Shown here: positions 21,234 to 32,861 of the stretch, one piece after another
Layout of the letters: each line of letters begins with the position of its first letter
Numbering within the stretch: the first letter of the stretch is position 1
Assembly (NCBI RefSeq): GCF_040183065.1
Contig: NC_091118.1
Location: 206,212,686-206,276,685 of the forward strand
Source of the DNA: Periplaneta americana
Taxonomy: Eukaryota; Arthropoda; Insecta; Blattodea; Blattidae
Length of the DNA stretch: 64,000 bases
Reading direction: 5' to 3'
Notes under the pieces: model-generated
Database searches by the model: none
What the model saw: only the letters and a program-made list of their open reading frames with translations
What the model was told of the DNA's origin: nothing
Translations under genes and position numbers: made by a program

Positions 21234-22080
21234 TGTATGCATTTATTTACACTGCAAGTGGGCATGCACCCGGTGGCAGTGGTATACACAATATAAACAA
21301 TATACAATAAAGAAATGATAAGCAATACACAATACAATTATACAATACACAATAGGCCTACAATTTTATACACAATACAATAAGAATACACAATATAATT
21401 TCACACAATAATAATAAAACATAAATAATATACCTAATTTTACAATACAACCTACATTATTATGTATAGGCTCTACATAAGTTTCAATAGTCTTTCACTT
21501 TATTCTCATCTCACTCACTGTACTGGCATTATGACGCATTTCACTGACACTTTAGGACACATTTCACTGACACTATAGAAGACATTTCATCGACGCTATA
21601 AATTATCACTGATCGGAACTATTCACTGCACTGTAAAACCATAACTTCACTGACTCACCTCGCTTCACTGATACAACAGTTCAAATAAGTCAAATAATTA
21701 CACCCTTATGCATACTGTACTTATAAGCAGAACTACATTTAAACTAAATATTTCTAGCCTAAGACCCTCTTACACGCCATTTTTAAATAATTTACAATTC
21801 AAACCAAGGAAGTAACTCGTCAGGCTAAATAAATACATGTCACCTTAAAAAATTAAATGTTAAACGTCGCCTTAATTTTAATTTGCACTTTATACACAAC
21901 TTTTTAAATTATTCTTGAATCTCCTTAAGGAAGGACAGCCCTCAAAGACCGCTGCAGGTAGGTCATTCCAATCATTTATAGTTATATTTAAAAATGAGAA
22001 TTTACCTACATCCGTTTTCTGTTTCCTACATTTGATTTTAAAATCATGATCGTTCCTACCATGCTCGTATGTCCACAGCA
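21234..22080 (-). pseudogene. CR1/Jockey-like retrotransposon, 3' end (family C, copy 1)
   Basis: The minus-strand frame 22081-21890 reads GRNDHDFKIKCRKQKTDVGK, then INDWNDLPAAVFEGCPSL. It is nearly identical to the C-terminus of the element at 24541-26395. The 3' UTR (21234-21889) is also shared and ends GCAGTGTAAATAAATGCATA. The 5' end is truncated next to repeat X at 22084. Confidence 0.88.
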
Positions 22081-22083
22081 CAG

Positions 22084-22553
22084 CATTGTTACCATAACAG
22101 ATATATTCTGTAGGTCCAAAAATTAATTTTTACGTAGATTCTTCACCCAACAGTGCATATTACTGTAGAATCCCGGCCACCAAGTCACTCAATTGAGTGC
22201 GCTCCTTGTATAATGGCAGTTGACTTAATATATGTCAACATATATGTCGAACTTGGAGTCAGGCACAAAGGGAAAAACACTAGAGGAGAGGGATTCTATC
22301 CGATGCTGTGGATTGAACTTCGGCCTAGCTCAGTGGTTAGAGCACTTGGTACGTAGAACTAAGGACCCGGGTTCGATCCCCGCCGCCGGAGCGAATTTTT
22401 ATCCTCTAAATCATTGTTACCATAACAGATATATTCTGTAGGACGAAAAATTAATTTTTACGTAGATTCTTCACCCAACAGTGCATATTACTGCAGAATC
22501 CCGGCCACCAAGTCACTCAGTTCAGTGCGTTCCTTGTATAATGGCAGTTGACT
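22084..22553 (+). repeat. X-Y-X repeat block
   Basis: Unit X (about 143 bp, starting CATTGTTACCATAACAGATA and ending AATGGCAGTTGACT) occurs at 22084-22227 and 22412-22553. Unit Y (about 183 bp, starting TATATGTCAACATATATGTC) lies between at 22229-22411 and holds the tRNA-like sequence. A second Y is at 23153-23336. A partial X is at 26918-26965. Confidence 0.85.
22319..22390 (+). mobile_element. tRNA-like core of unit Y, copy 1
   Basis: The 72 nt run from TTCGGCC to CGCCGGA folds as a tRNA: acceptor stem, D arm GCTCAGTGGTTAGAGC, anticodon stem CTTGG/CTAAG and T arm GGGTTCGATCCC. Box A (TAGCTCAGTGG) and box B (GGTTCGATCCC) are intact. The anticodon loop is 9 nt instead of 7 and acceptor pair 7 is a C-C mismatch, so it is a tRNA-derived SINE head or pseudogene, not a working tRNA. 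Confidence 0.75.
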
Positions 22554-23150
22554 CTTATATTCCTTCGTACCTGTCATCTCGCTTCACTTACCTTTCTTCC
22601 CACCATAATCTGAACACACGCTCTCGTCATGAAACAATACTAACAATACCATCCCATCGCACCTCCTCATACTCATCTTCTTTCACAATAGCCCTGCCAA
22701 GACTCTGGAATTCGCTACCTGCTAGCATCAGGGACTGTCGAAATAAAATTGAATTCAAACGAAAACTTACTAGGCACTTGGTCAGTAATTGATTACTTGT
22801 AAATAGTTTCTTTAATCTATCACAAAATATTTCAATATTCAGTAATTTCATCACTATACAATTTTGTTATTCTAGATTTAATTTGTAATTCAGTAAATAT
22901 AAAATATTCTTTTTTCTCTATGATAAATTATCTAGCTTTAATTATTCAGGTAATCTTTTCGTACTTTGATTTTATTGTAATTGTAAATTTAATGCTAATT
23001 GTAATATTGTTTGTAATTGTAATTGTAAAGTTAATACTAATTGTAATTTTATTGTTGATATTGTAGTTGGAATCTCCTGGTAGAGGGGCAGAGAAGGCCT
23101 GACGGCCTTATCTCTACCAGGTTAAATAAATAAATACTACTAATACTAAT
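22554..23150 (+). pseudogene. Jockey/CR1-like retrotransposon, 5'-truncated 3' end
   Basis: The plus-strand frame reads SRFTYLSSHHNLNTRSRHET, then SYSSSFTIALPRLWNSLPAS and a stop at about 22792. It is a relative of the 12.8 and 62.4 kb elements but clearly diverged from them. The 3' end has AATTGTAA-rich sequence, the conserved hairpin (CTGGTAG...GAGAAGGCC...GGCCTTATCTCTACCAG, about 23074-23122) and a TAAATAAATAAAT tail. It sits between X and Y, splitting an X-Y unit. Confidence 0.82.
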
Positions 23151-23152
23151 AC

Positions 23153-23336
23153 TATATGTCAACATATATGTCGAACTTGGAGTCAGGCCACAAAGGGAAA
23201 AACACTAGAGGAGAGGGATTCTATCCGGTGCTGTGGATTGAACTTCGGCGTAGCTCAGTGGTTAGAGCACTTGGTACGTAGAACTAAGGATCCGGGTTCG
23301 ATCCCCGCCGCCGGAGCGAATTTTTATCCTCTAATA
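23153..23336 (+). repeat. Unit Y, copy 2
   Basis: Matches 22229-22411 over its whole length, with few changes and one extra C in GGCCACAAAGGG. Confidence 0.9.
23244..23315 (+). mobile_element. tRNA-like core of unit Y, copy 2
   Basis: Same as copy 1, but the acceptor stem TTCGGCG/CGCCGGA is fully paired (one G-T). The 9 nt anticodon loop is retained, so both copies descend from a SINE head that already had it. Confidence 0.75.
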
Positions 23337-24394
23337 ACACTGGTCAACCATGACTTTGTTAAATGTACAATTTCTGCTGTTTCTTATGTAATGTCGTCTT
23401 CTGATTCCAAAAATGAAGTCAGAATTTTTCTGTCACCCATCATTTTTGTTTTTAATTTTAGAAAAAAAAAATTTTATTGCTATACACAGTCCTTAACGTG
23501 TTAATGGAAAGAAAATATTTGAAATATTTCATTTTATTGCTGTAGCAATTGACATATAACTTTAGATCACTGTTGCCTGCGAAGTTAGAATTCATAACAA
23601 TGAATTTTATTCTTCATAAGATTGCGAGAGTTAGTATTAATTGTCAATTGAGTTGGAACCTGAGAGGATAAAAAGAAAGGAGGGAGCACTCCAAGCAAAT
23701 ATGCTTGATAGTCGGAGCGACGGATATGACGTCAAACTACACCTTCTATGCCCCATAATCCTCCGCGAAATACCGCCAATCGCCAAATATTCAATTGCTA
23801 CTTTCGGTTTCGGTCATACGTAAACGGTTTAGAATGGATGTGGAGGTAACAGGAGTATTAGCAGATTATTATATCAATGTAAATTTCACTGTATATTTAT
23901 TTAAAGTGTTACGGTTGAGACATGGACTGGACTTTTCATTTCCATGTTCTTTCTTTTATCAAGAAGGATGTTGACACTCCTTCACATGTCAAAGAGCACG
24001 GGGACATATCAACGGATATATTCTACAATTGAGCCGAACAGAATATTAGGTTATTTAAAAAAACACACACACTTGGTGAACTTGATTACACTTTTGAAAT
24101 ATTCAAAACAACATGAAACAATTTGTAATTGTAATAATATGAAAAAAAAAGAGCTGATAAACACACCGGACAAAGAGTGAACTATGGGTAATTTGACGGC
24201 CATACTAGTACACCTTTTTGGTTCCACCGTTTCAAGCTTGTGGCCCAGGGTTGGTTGGTGCCCATGTTTTCTTTTTCCTAATTTTAAGTATGGTAAAAGT
24301 ATCTTATGAAGTGAAACATACCTCGAAATACTGTGTAAATCACAAACAATTTAATTAACTTTGGAAGCACACAGGTGAATTTTAATCCACTAGT
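23337..24394. other. Gap without recognisable feature
   Basis: ACACTGGTCAACCATG at 23337 is the reverse of TTGACCAGTGTA at about 26908-26919 and may mark an unrelated TIR element. Short frames at 23641-23823 and 23944-24180 are unrecognised. Confidence 0.4.
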
Positions 24395-24540
24395 TAAAAG
24401 AGCTTACTAGTGTTCTTTTGATTGCAAAATAGATGAGGACAGGAACTGGGTCCCTGAAATCTGTTCTACTCCATGTAATTCTATTACACTAACTGGTTGG
24501 CTAAAAGGATCCCGTCACATGCCTTTTCCAGTTTCAATGA
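24395..24540 (+). pseudogene. Repeat-encoded protein of unknown function, left fragment
   Basis: The plus-strand frame reads CSFDCKIDEDRNWVPEIC, then GWLKGSRHMPFPVSM. I recognise this C...C, GWLKG...MPF pattern from a widespread family of uncharacterised, repeat-encoded arthropod proteins. The reading stops exactly at the 3' end of the CR1/Jockey-like element at 24541. A later part of the same family resumes at 26396. Confidence 0.5.
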
Positions 24541-26395
24541 TATGTATGTATTTATTTACACTGCAAGTGGGCAAGCACCCGGTGGCAGTGGTATATACAA
24601 TATTAACAATACACAATAAAATGATAACCAATACACAATAAAATTTACAATACACAATACAATTTTACAATACATACAATTTTATACACAATACAATAAG
24701 AATACACAATACAATTTAACACAATAATAATAAAACATAAAATAAAATACCTAATTTTACAATACAACCTACATAATTATGTATAGGTCCTACATAAGTT
24801 TCAATAGTCTTTCACTTTACTCTCATCTCATTCCCTGTAGTGGCACTATGACGCATTTCACTGACACTTTAGCACACATTTCACTGACACTCTGTAACAC
24901 ATTTCACTGACACTATAGAACACATTTCATTGACGCTATAAATTATCACTGATCGGAACTGTTCACTGCACTGTAAAACCATAACTTCACTGACTCACCT
25001 CGCTTCACTGATACAACAGTTCAAATAAGTCAAATAATTACATCCTTATGCATACTTATAAACAGAACTACATTTAAACTAAACATTTCTAGTCTAAGGC
25101 CCTCTTACACGCTATTTTTAAATAATTTACGAATCAAACCAAGGAAGTAAACTCGTCAGCCTAGATAAATACATGTCACCTTAAAAAATTAAATGTTGAA
25201 TGTCATCTTAATTTTAATTTTCACTTTATATACAACTTTTTAAATTATTCATGAATCTCCTTAAGGAAGGACAGCCCTCAAAGACCGCTGCAGGTAGGTC
25301 ATTCCAATCATTTATAGTTCTATTTAAAAATGAGAATTTACCTACATCCGTTTTCTGTTTCTTACATTTGATTTTAAAATCATGATCGTTCCTACCATAG
25401 TACGTTGGCTTTTCTAACCGAGCCGTAGTGTCTACCCATGCTTTCTGACCTAGATGTGCTCTATACAATGATGTTATTCTAGTTTTCCTACGTCTGTTTT
25501 CCAAAGTTTCCCATTTAAGTTCTTTTATCGTGTCGTTTCCATCTTCTCTTTTACCTTTAACAAATTTAGCTGTCCTATACTGGATTCTTTCTAAGGAATT
25601 TATCTGGTATATTCTATAGGGATCCCAACACGTAGTTCCGTATTCCATTAACGGTCGCACTAACGTTATATATGCTATTTCCCTCGATTTGGGGCTAGCC
25701 TTTCTCAAGATTCTCATAATAAAGTGAAGTGCCCTCCATGCTTTACCCGTAACATTATCAACAGGCTCTCCCCAAGAAAGTTTGGAGTTTAAATACACTC
25801 CTAGGTATTTACAACATTGTTCTTGCGGAATTACAACACCACTGAATTCGTAATTAAGACTAGTTTCCTCTCGGGTTTTACAAAATGTTATAGATTTACT
25901 TTTAGAACCATTTATTTTCATCCTATGCTTTAACGCCCAGTTATAAATTTTATTCAAGTCTGTTTGAATAGCATTTACATCTGAATTATTTCTAATCTTT
26001 CTATAGATAATGCAGTCGTCTGCAAATAGCCTCATATTTGATGTAATATTCTGGCATAGGTCATTTACGTATATTATAAAGAGTAATGGGCCCAGAACGC
26101 TGCCCTGTGGTACCCCTGAACTTATATTTCCAATTTCCGATATTTCATGACCTACTCTAACTCTCTGGGTTCTACCTTTTAAGAATTCTTGGATCCATAG
26201 CACCACTCTTTTATCTATTCCTAGCCTACTTAACTTATCTATTAATATGTCATGTGGCACCAAATCAAATGCTTTCGAAAAATCAATCACAACTGCATCG
26301 ATTCTTCCGCCTCTATCTACCTCTTCAGCTAGATCCTGAACCAGCGACGTAATTTGACTATCACATGAGAAGTATGCCGGGAACCTAAGGATCAT
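24541..26395 (-). pseudogene. CR1/Jockey-like retrotransposon with 389-codon RT frame (family C, copy 2)
   Basis: The frame 26395-25226 is uninterrupted. In order: IDFSKAFD with the first catalytic Asp (residue 38), SSGVPQGSVLGPLLF (92-106), the FADD catalytic box (124-127), a YLGVYLNSKLSW phrase, and a C-terminal domain with NDLPAAVFEG. This is a reverse transcriptase of the non-LTR type (RNA-templated DNA synthesis at the target site). The N-terminal RT fingers and the endonuclease and ORF1 are missing: the 5' end is truncated just before YSCDSQITSLV. The 3' UTR (24541-25225) matches copy 1. The open frame suggests a recent insertion. The ATG at the start is fortuitous. Confidence 0.92.
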
Positions 26396-26690
26396 TCAAC
26401 ACACTGTTACTTTCTAGGAACCACAGATCAGAAGATTACAGGGAACACGTCAGCGAGCTGATTCAGTTCTATAACGTGATGGGGTGTAATGTATCACTCA
26501 AAATAACTGATTGGATTCTCATCTATATTTTCTTTCCTTAAAACCTTCGGGTACTGAGCGACCAACATGGGGAGCTTTTCATCAGGATTTTTCTGAAATG
26601 GAAAGGTGCGACCACGAAAAATGGAGCCCAAATATCCTGTCAGACTACTGCTGGACACTCAAGAGTTGTTTCTAAACGAAGTATAGCCTA
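26396..26690 (+). pseudogene. Repeat-encoded protein of unknown function, right fragment
   Basis: The plus strand reads NHRSEDYREHVSELIQFYNV, then MGCNVSLKI, and after a frame change GAFHQDFSEMERCDHEKWSP and ILSDYCWTLKS. The FHQD...W-P...DYCW pattern belongs to the same uncharacterised family as 24395-24540. Together they show one gene copy interrupted by the CR1/Jockey-like insertion; sequence between the two parts of the family seems to be missing. Confidence 0.5.
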
Positions 26691-26969
26691 AAATCTATTT
26701 CACACACATTTTAGGTAAATAAATATGATTTTAGGTAAAATGTTACAAGGTATCAATACTAGAAAAGTCTGAAAACATTTCATATAATTACTCAAAAACC
26801 CTGGGTGATAGAAAAAATTTGAAAACCGATCTGAAATTGGCACGCAAAGTGCTATAAGAATCGCCCATTCTTTATCTTTCAACAAAAAAATGTGTTTAAT
26901 TTTGTTGACCAGTGTAATCATTGTTACCATAACATATATTCTGTAAGACGAAAAATTAATCTTTACATA
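26691..26969. other. Possible TIR element end
   Basis: Contains TTGTTGACCAGTGTA at about 26905-26919, followed by a partial unit X (26918-26965). No frame recognised. Confidence 0.35.
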
Positions 26970-27425
26970 TATTTTATGCTCGACCATGCCGAAATGTAGT
27001 AATTATACACCTGGTAGCAGCCCTTTAATGGACCTCATTAAAGTACACCTATTCATTCAGTTCAGGTGTTCCACCAATCAGAAAATACCATTGAAGCAAT
27101 ATGAAAAACGCAAGTATCGATTATTCTCGAATATACAATCGAAAGACAACTAGCGCGAGATTGGACAATATTCAACTCAGTCGAAAAAAACAACACACAA
27201 ATTAACGTCAATTCACCGTCATCTTCCAGCCTTTCACAAAGCACATTCACCCAAATTCATTTCACCAATTGCCGGAAAAAATCAATATGCTCGAGCATAA
27301 AAAGTCGTATGAAACCTGACTATAATGGTAATTAAGACGCTCGTATGAAAATTATGAAACGAGCGCAAGCGAGTTTCATAAACATACTCGCGTCTTAATT
27401 ACTATCATAGGCTCGTTGCATCATG
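26970..27425 (+). mobile_element. Element Q, copy 2
   Basis: Starts TTTATGCTCGACCATGCCG like copy 1 but is shorter inside. Its end has GCTCGAGCATAAAAAGTCG, then the secondary palindrome around GAAACGAGCGCAAGCGAG to about 27420. Confidence 0.7.
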
Positions 27426-28189
27426 TACTATTAAGCATCATAATAGAATCGGTCATTGTAAATATCTGTACCAAATTGCATATGGATAGCTAAAAAATTG
27501 TGGGATCAGCGATTAATTACATTTAACAGTGTATTTGAGACTACGTCTTCCCTTAAATATGTAATACATCACCTCTGTGTTTTTAATTCCTTTGTGAAGG
27601 AAATATTGCTAAAGATATTTTATCTCCTTACAATAAAGCATCTCCCTCAGATCGGATTTGCCAACTTCATATCCTATGGTAAGCTAGATAACCACCGAGA
27701 GTGTTATTTTCAGAAGTAACAGTGAAAACTTTAAAATACGGAGCTGCATAAATACGAATAGATAGTGAAACTGAATTCTATACTTCAGCTTCCTAGCGAG
27801 ACGAGGCGAGAAACTTTCGAGCAGAATTTTATGAAGAACTTGGAAAATGTTATAAGTTTTTCTTACAGCAGGAATGGATCCTAACCTGATTTCCAAACTG
27901 CAACCAGCATCCACTCACCATAATAATGAGATTAACGTCTTTGCTCCTTCTTTCGCGGAAATAACCGAAACTTGCTATTCCAACTTTTGCTTTCTTATTA
28001 AACAATCTCTGAAGAGAATTCACTTTTTCCGAATTGCATGCATAACTACATAAGTGAGACTTAACACTCCATCCTCTATTCATTGCATCCCTCTTCCAAT
28101 ATTTCATGTTTTTTTTGTTCTAGACAAACGCTTAGATAATCGGCTTTTCAACCTAAAGGGTCTGATTTCAAATATCGTTGCCTATACTT
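27426..28189. other. Gap with an unrecognised minus-strand frame
   Basis: An 85-codon minus frame (27850-28107, starting MKYWKRDAMNRGWSV) is not recognised. No repeats or RNAs are seen. Confidence 0.4.
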
Positions 28190-28995
28190 ACTTAAAAATG
28201 GCTTTTAAGGAACCCGGAGGTTCATTGCCGCCCTCATATAAGCCCGCCATCGGTCCCTATCCTGTGCAAGATTAATCCACTCTCTATCATCATATCCCAT
28301 CTCCCTCAAATCCATTTTAATATTCTCCTCCCATCTACGTCTCGGCCTCCCCAAAGGTCTTTTTCCCTCCGGCCTCCCAACTAACACTCTATATGCATTT
28401 CTGCATTCGTCCATATGTGCTACATGCCCTGCCCATCTAAAACGTCTAGATTTCCCTAATTATGTCAGGTGAAGAATACAATGCGTGCAGTTCTGCGTTG
28501 TGTAACTTTCTCCATTCTCCTGTTACTTCATCCCTCTTAGCCCCAAATGTTTTCCTAAGAATCTTATTCTCAAACACTCTTAATCTCTGTTCCTCTCTCA
28601 AAGTAAGAGTCCAAGTTTCACAACCATACAGAACAACCGGTAATATAACTGTTTTATAAATTCTAACTTTCAGATTTTTTGACAAGAGACTAGATGACAA
28701 AAGCTTCTCAACCGAATAATAACAGGCATTTCCCATATTTATTCTGCGTTTAATTTCCTCTCAAGTTTCATTTATATTTGTTACTGTTGCTCTAAGATAT
28801 TTTAATTTTTCCACCTCTTCGAAGGATAAATCTCCAATTTTTATAGTTCCATTTCGTACAATATTCTGGTCACGAGATATAATCATATACTTTGTCTTTT
28901 CAGGATTTACTTGCAAACTTATCACTTTACTTGCTTCAAATAAAATTTCCGTGTTTTCCCTAATCGTTTTGTGGATTTTCTCCTAACATATAAAA
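28190..28995 (-). pseudogene. RTE-like retrotransposon, copy 7
   Basis: The minus strand carries NPEKTKYMI through MNLRVP in pieces: about 28990-28737 with stops, then 28736-28446 (MGNACYYSV to SPDIIREI), then 28414-28205 (RNAYRVLVGRPEGKRPLG). A deletion of about 7 bp near 28452, in the NIKSRR region, shifts the frame. The tail is only CTTACTTAAAAATGG. Confidence 0.88.
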
Positions 28996-29764
28996 ACTCT
29001 AAAACACAAGAACAATTTTTGAAGAATGCAATTAAATATTTTGTTTTAATATTCTTTTTTCAATAGGCCTATGAAACAACACTACAGAATTTAATAGCAT
29101 TGAATTCACAACCAATGAACTTATCATTATTCTGTTTGCTAAATAATTTCCACAAACGTTCGCAGTGTTCATGTTGCCCATGGCCTTCATTACTTAATCT
29201 CAGTTAAAGTTTAGACATACAGAGTGTCCCAAAATTCGTGCACACCAACTACATCGTCGGAATCTGGGATGAAAATGGAGACGAAATATATTAATGACAA
29301 AGTTTCGTCCCAAGAATTTGTAATTGTACAATGTGGCAACACTGTATTTTTTAAAACAAATTGTTCTGGTGATCGTAGCTCAAACTATCCGTTCCCTACT
29401 TTAAAACTGAATGTTCTTATGATTAAGAATCGGTAGAACGGATAAAAATGCTCTCCGGCACCGAGATTCGAACCCGGAGATAATTTTTCTCCATTCTACC
29501 GATTTTTCATCATATGGAAACGCAGAATTACTGCACTGAAGATCCATAATATGTACTTCGGTACATCATAGTAATATGAATAGGCCTATTCTTACTTCAT
29601 ATCACCTCTCTCGATTTACATTTTTTTATTTCAATATTTTTAGTTTAATTACCTTATGTAATGTAGCAATTGTTATTGTGTTACTTTATAACCCTTCATA
29701 ATTTCGTAATATAAAAGTCCTATATATTTCCGTAATACTTGCAATTTCTATTTTTATTTGGTTT
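28996..29764. other. Gap with mariner-type end and a box-B-like site
   Basis: TACAGAGTGTCCCAAAATTC at 29219 resembles the end of a TA-flanked mariner-like element, without a partner found. GATTCGAACCCGG at about 29470 is a reversed box-B-like sequence, perhaps a SINE fragment. Confidence 0.35.
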
Positions 29765-29975
29765 AGGCCTATTTTACGTCGCTTTATAACGGGGATGGAT
29801 TTCTACCATCTGTGGGATAATGTCATCGAAATGTATTCATGATCCAGCACTGAAAGTTATTCAGTATTTGTTCTTAATGGGCTTTGAGAAAAACCCGGAA
29901 ATAACTCAACCAGGTAACGTGCCCCAACCGGGCTTTGAACCCAGGTCCGCTCACATTACGAGAGACATGCTAACA
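29765..29975 (-). mobile_element. tRNA-derived SINE, diverged
   Basis: The minus strand has GACCTGGGTTCAAAGCCCGG, GGTTGAGTTATTTCCGGGTT and TTATAAAGCGACGTAAAATA. It resembles family S1 in layout (box B, then the CCGGG..TTT body) but is diverged. Confidence 0.5.
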
Positions 29976-30424
29976 TACTTAATATTTGTGCCGCTTTCAA
30001 GGCGTTGAATAATATTTACTTCATCAGAAATACTCAGACGTGAACGTGTTTGTGACACGATGTCTACCGGTATGCAGATGGCTTAGATTCTCGTCACAAT
30101 AACAGCATACGTTGTACTGACTTCTGCTTTCTTTAGATTCAAACGCATTTTACTAAATCGACGGAACAATGTGTGAATATAATACAACTTCAGAAAAATT
30201 AGCGCTGAAGGCACCAAATTTTGTACAGACGGTAATATTACAGGCATGTTTCTATAGTTTGAAATTAATATTTTGGTTGAAAATAAATTGTAGAAATAAA
30301 TTATATATACAATATATATATATAGGCGTATGTGTGAATCTAGATAATTGTTGAATTGTTGTGAAGCTGTTTTTGTTTTTTAAATATTTGTAAATATCCA
30401 TGATAATATAATATGCCAAAATAA
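29976..30424. other. Gap without recognisable feature
   Basis: AT-rich; nothing recognised. Confidence 0.45.
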
Positions 30425-30856
30425 CAATAAATCGATTAAACAAATAAGTAAATATATAGAAAATTAAATAAATAAATAAATCATTAAATGACTAAATAAA
30501 TATGTAAATAAGTAAATAAATAGATAAGTAAATAAGTATATAAATAAATAAATGTCAGTAATTAAACAAATAACTATATAAATAAGTAAATAAGTATATA
30601 AATAAATAAATAAATAACAAAATTAATAAGCGAACAAGTAATTAAACAAATAAGTAAATAAATAATTAAACAAATAAGTAAATAAATAAGTAAACAAATA
30701 AATAAATAAATGAGTAAATAAGTAAATAAATAAATAAATAACAAAATGAATAAGCAAACGAATAATTAAACAAATAAGTAAATAAATAATTAAACAAATA
30801 AGTAAATAAATAAGTAAACAAATAAGTAAATAAATAAGCAGGCCTAAATAAGTAAA
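30425..30856. repeat. TAAA/TAAG/AACA simple repeat, left part
   Basis: AAATAAGTAAAT-type units. The array resumes after the Helitron pair at 32519, so the Helitrons inserted into it. Confidence 0.9.
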
Positions 30857-31823
30857 TCTGTACTAATAATAAATCTGTAGCCGAAATTTTTCTGGTAATT
30901 TTCGATTTTCCAAAAATAATTGGTCCTAACATATATAATTAATCACCCTGAAACCGAAAATCGCTTTTTTGAAATTTTTGTTTGTATGTCTGTCTGTCTG
31001 TATGTTTGTTACCTTTTCACGCGATAATGGCTGAACGGATTTCGATGAAAATAGGAATATAAATTAAGTTCGTTGCAACTTAGATTTTAGGCTATATGGC
31101 ATTCAAAATAAATTATTTAAAAGGGGGGTTATAATGGGGCCTGAATTAAATAAATCGAAATATCTCGCTTATTATTGATTTTTGTGAAAAATGTTACATA
31201 ACAAAAGTTTCTTTAAACATAATTTCCGATAAGTTTTATTCCTTGAACAAGTTTGATAAGACTGATATTTAATGAGATAGATGAGTATTAAAATTAGAAT
31301 AACTGCCATCTAAGGCCGTGTAATCAATTAAAAAACAAATGACTTCGTCTATAAGGGGCCTTGGACAACAACAATCGAAAACTATGAAAGATAGCCTACA
31401 GAGAATGTTTCTGCGTTTGTATGAAGTAATATCGGAAGCTAAATTAACTGATTTGTATAATTAATTATTAATTCACCATTGGAAAGTGTAGTTTCTCTAG
31501 ATGGACATAATGCTATAATGTTATTACAGTAACTTCTGAGTGAATCGAGGACAGGTAAGATTAAAATAGCTTCTTATGCACAGAAAACTTGATAGGCTAT
31601 TCTGTACATTCGTTTCCTGTATTTCCTAAATTAATTTTTGTGACCAAATGAGTGGTCTCTGGATCAAAATGATCGCATTTTAATTATGCAAATACAATTT
31701 AAATTAAGTAACATAATAAACGATTTACCCTTATATCAAACACGATCAAATGTCCTATTTTAATTATGTAATTACTTTATATTTATTTCTAACGGGTGCA
31801 GAGGAGCGCACGGGTACGGCTAG
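30857..31823 (+). mobile_element. Non-autonomous Helitron H1
   Basis: The 967 bp element begins with TC (TCTGTACTAATAATAAATCT) right after an A and ends GGGTACGGCTAG right before a T. This is the TC...CTRR structure and A/T target of Helitrons (established). A small hairpin from GTGC and GCAC lies about 10 bp upstream of CTAG. The interior has a (GTCT)n run and TTTTCACGCGATAATGGC, shared with H2 and H3. No Rep/helicase frame. Confidence 0.82.
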
Positions 31824-32518
31824 TACTAATAATAAATCTGTAGCCAAAATTTTTCTGGTAATTTTCGATTTTCCAAAAATAATTGTTGTTAACATGTATA
31901 ATTAATCATCCTGAAACCGAAAATCCCTTTTTTTTTTTTGTCTGTCTGTCTGTCTGTCTGTCTGGATGTTTGTTACCTTTTCACGCGATAATGGTGAACC
32001 GATTTATACGATAATTGGAATATAAATTAATTTCGTTGTAACTTAGATTTTAGGCTATATGGCATTCAAAATACTTTATCTAAAAGGTACGTTATAAGGG
32101 GGCTTGAATTAAATAAAGCGAAATATCTCCCTTATTATTAATTTTTGTGAAATATGTTGCATAGCAAAAGTTTCTTTAAAAATGATTTCCGATACGTTTC
32201 ATTCCAAGCAAAATTTTGATGGGACCAAATTGCAGCAAAAACGGATGTTCTCTGAAGGAAATGATTATATTGTAATTATTTGCGTGTAATAACAACTAAG
32301 AAATATGTTAAAGAATTATCATTGCACCAAATGAGTGGTCTCTGTACCAAAATGATCGCATTTTAATTATTAAATGCAATTTAAATTATATAACATACTA
32401 AACGATTTATCCTTCTATCAAACACGAATGTTCCCTGGATCAAATGTCCTATTTTAATTATGTAATTACTTTATATTTATTTCTAACGGGTGCAGCGGAG
32501 CGCACCGGGTACGGTTAG
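31824..32518 (+). mobile_element. Non-autonomous Helitron H2, fused head-to-tail to H1
   Basis: Directly after the CTAG of H1 the sequence restarts as TACTAATAATAAATCTGTAG, i.e. a second copy lacking the first few bases, and ends GGGTACGGTTAG before a T. It is shorter than H1 owing to an internal deletion. Confidence 0.8.
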
Positions 32519-32861
32519 TAAATAAATAAATAAATAAATAACAAAATTAATAAGGAAACAAATAATGAAACAAATAAGTAAATAAATAATTAAAGAAGTA
32601 AGTAAATAAATAAGTAAATAAATAACAAAATTAATAAGCAAACAAATAATTAAACAAATAAGTAAATATATAATTAAACAAATAAGTAAATAAATAATTA
32701 AATAAGTATATAAATAAATAATTAAGTAAATTATTAAACAAATGTTTAAATAAATAAGTAAATAAGTATATAAATAAATAACTAAATAAATATGTAAATA
32801 GAAAAGTAAATAAGTCAATAATTAAATGAATAAATAAGTATGGAAATTAATAAATACAATG
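32519..32861. repeat. TAAA/TAAG/AACA simple repeat, right part
   Basis: Continuation of the array at 30425-30856. Confidence 0.9.

Noticed and set aside
22319-23315. Two tRNA genes
   Set aside because: Both have a 9 nt anticodon loop and sit in a dispersed repeat; they are tRNA-derived SINE parts, not genes.
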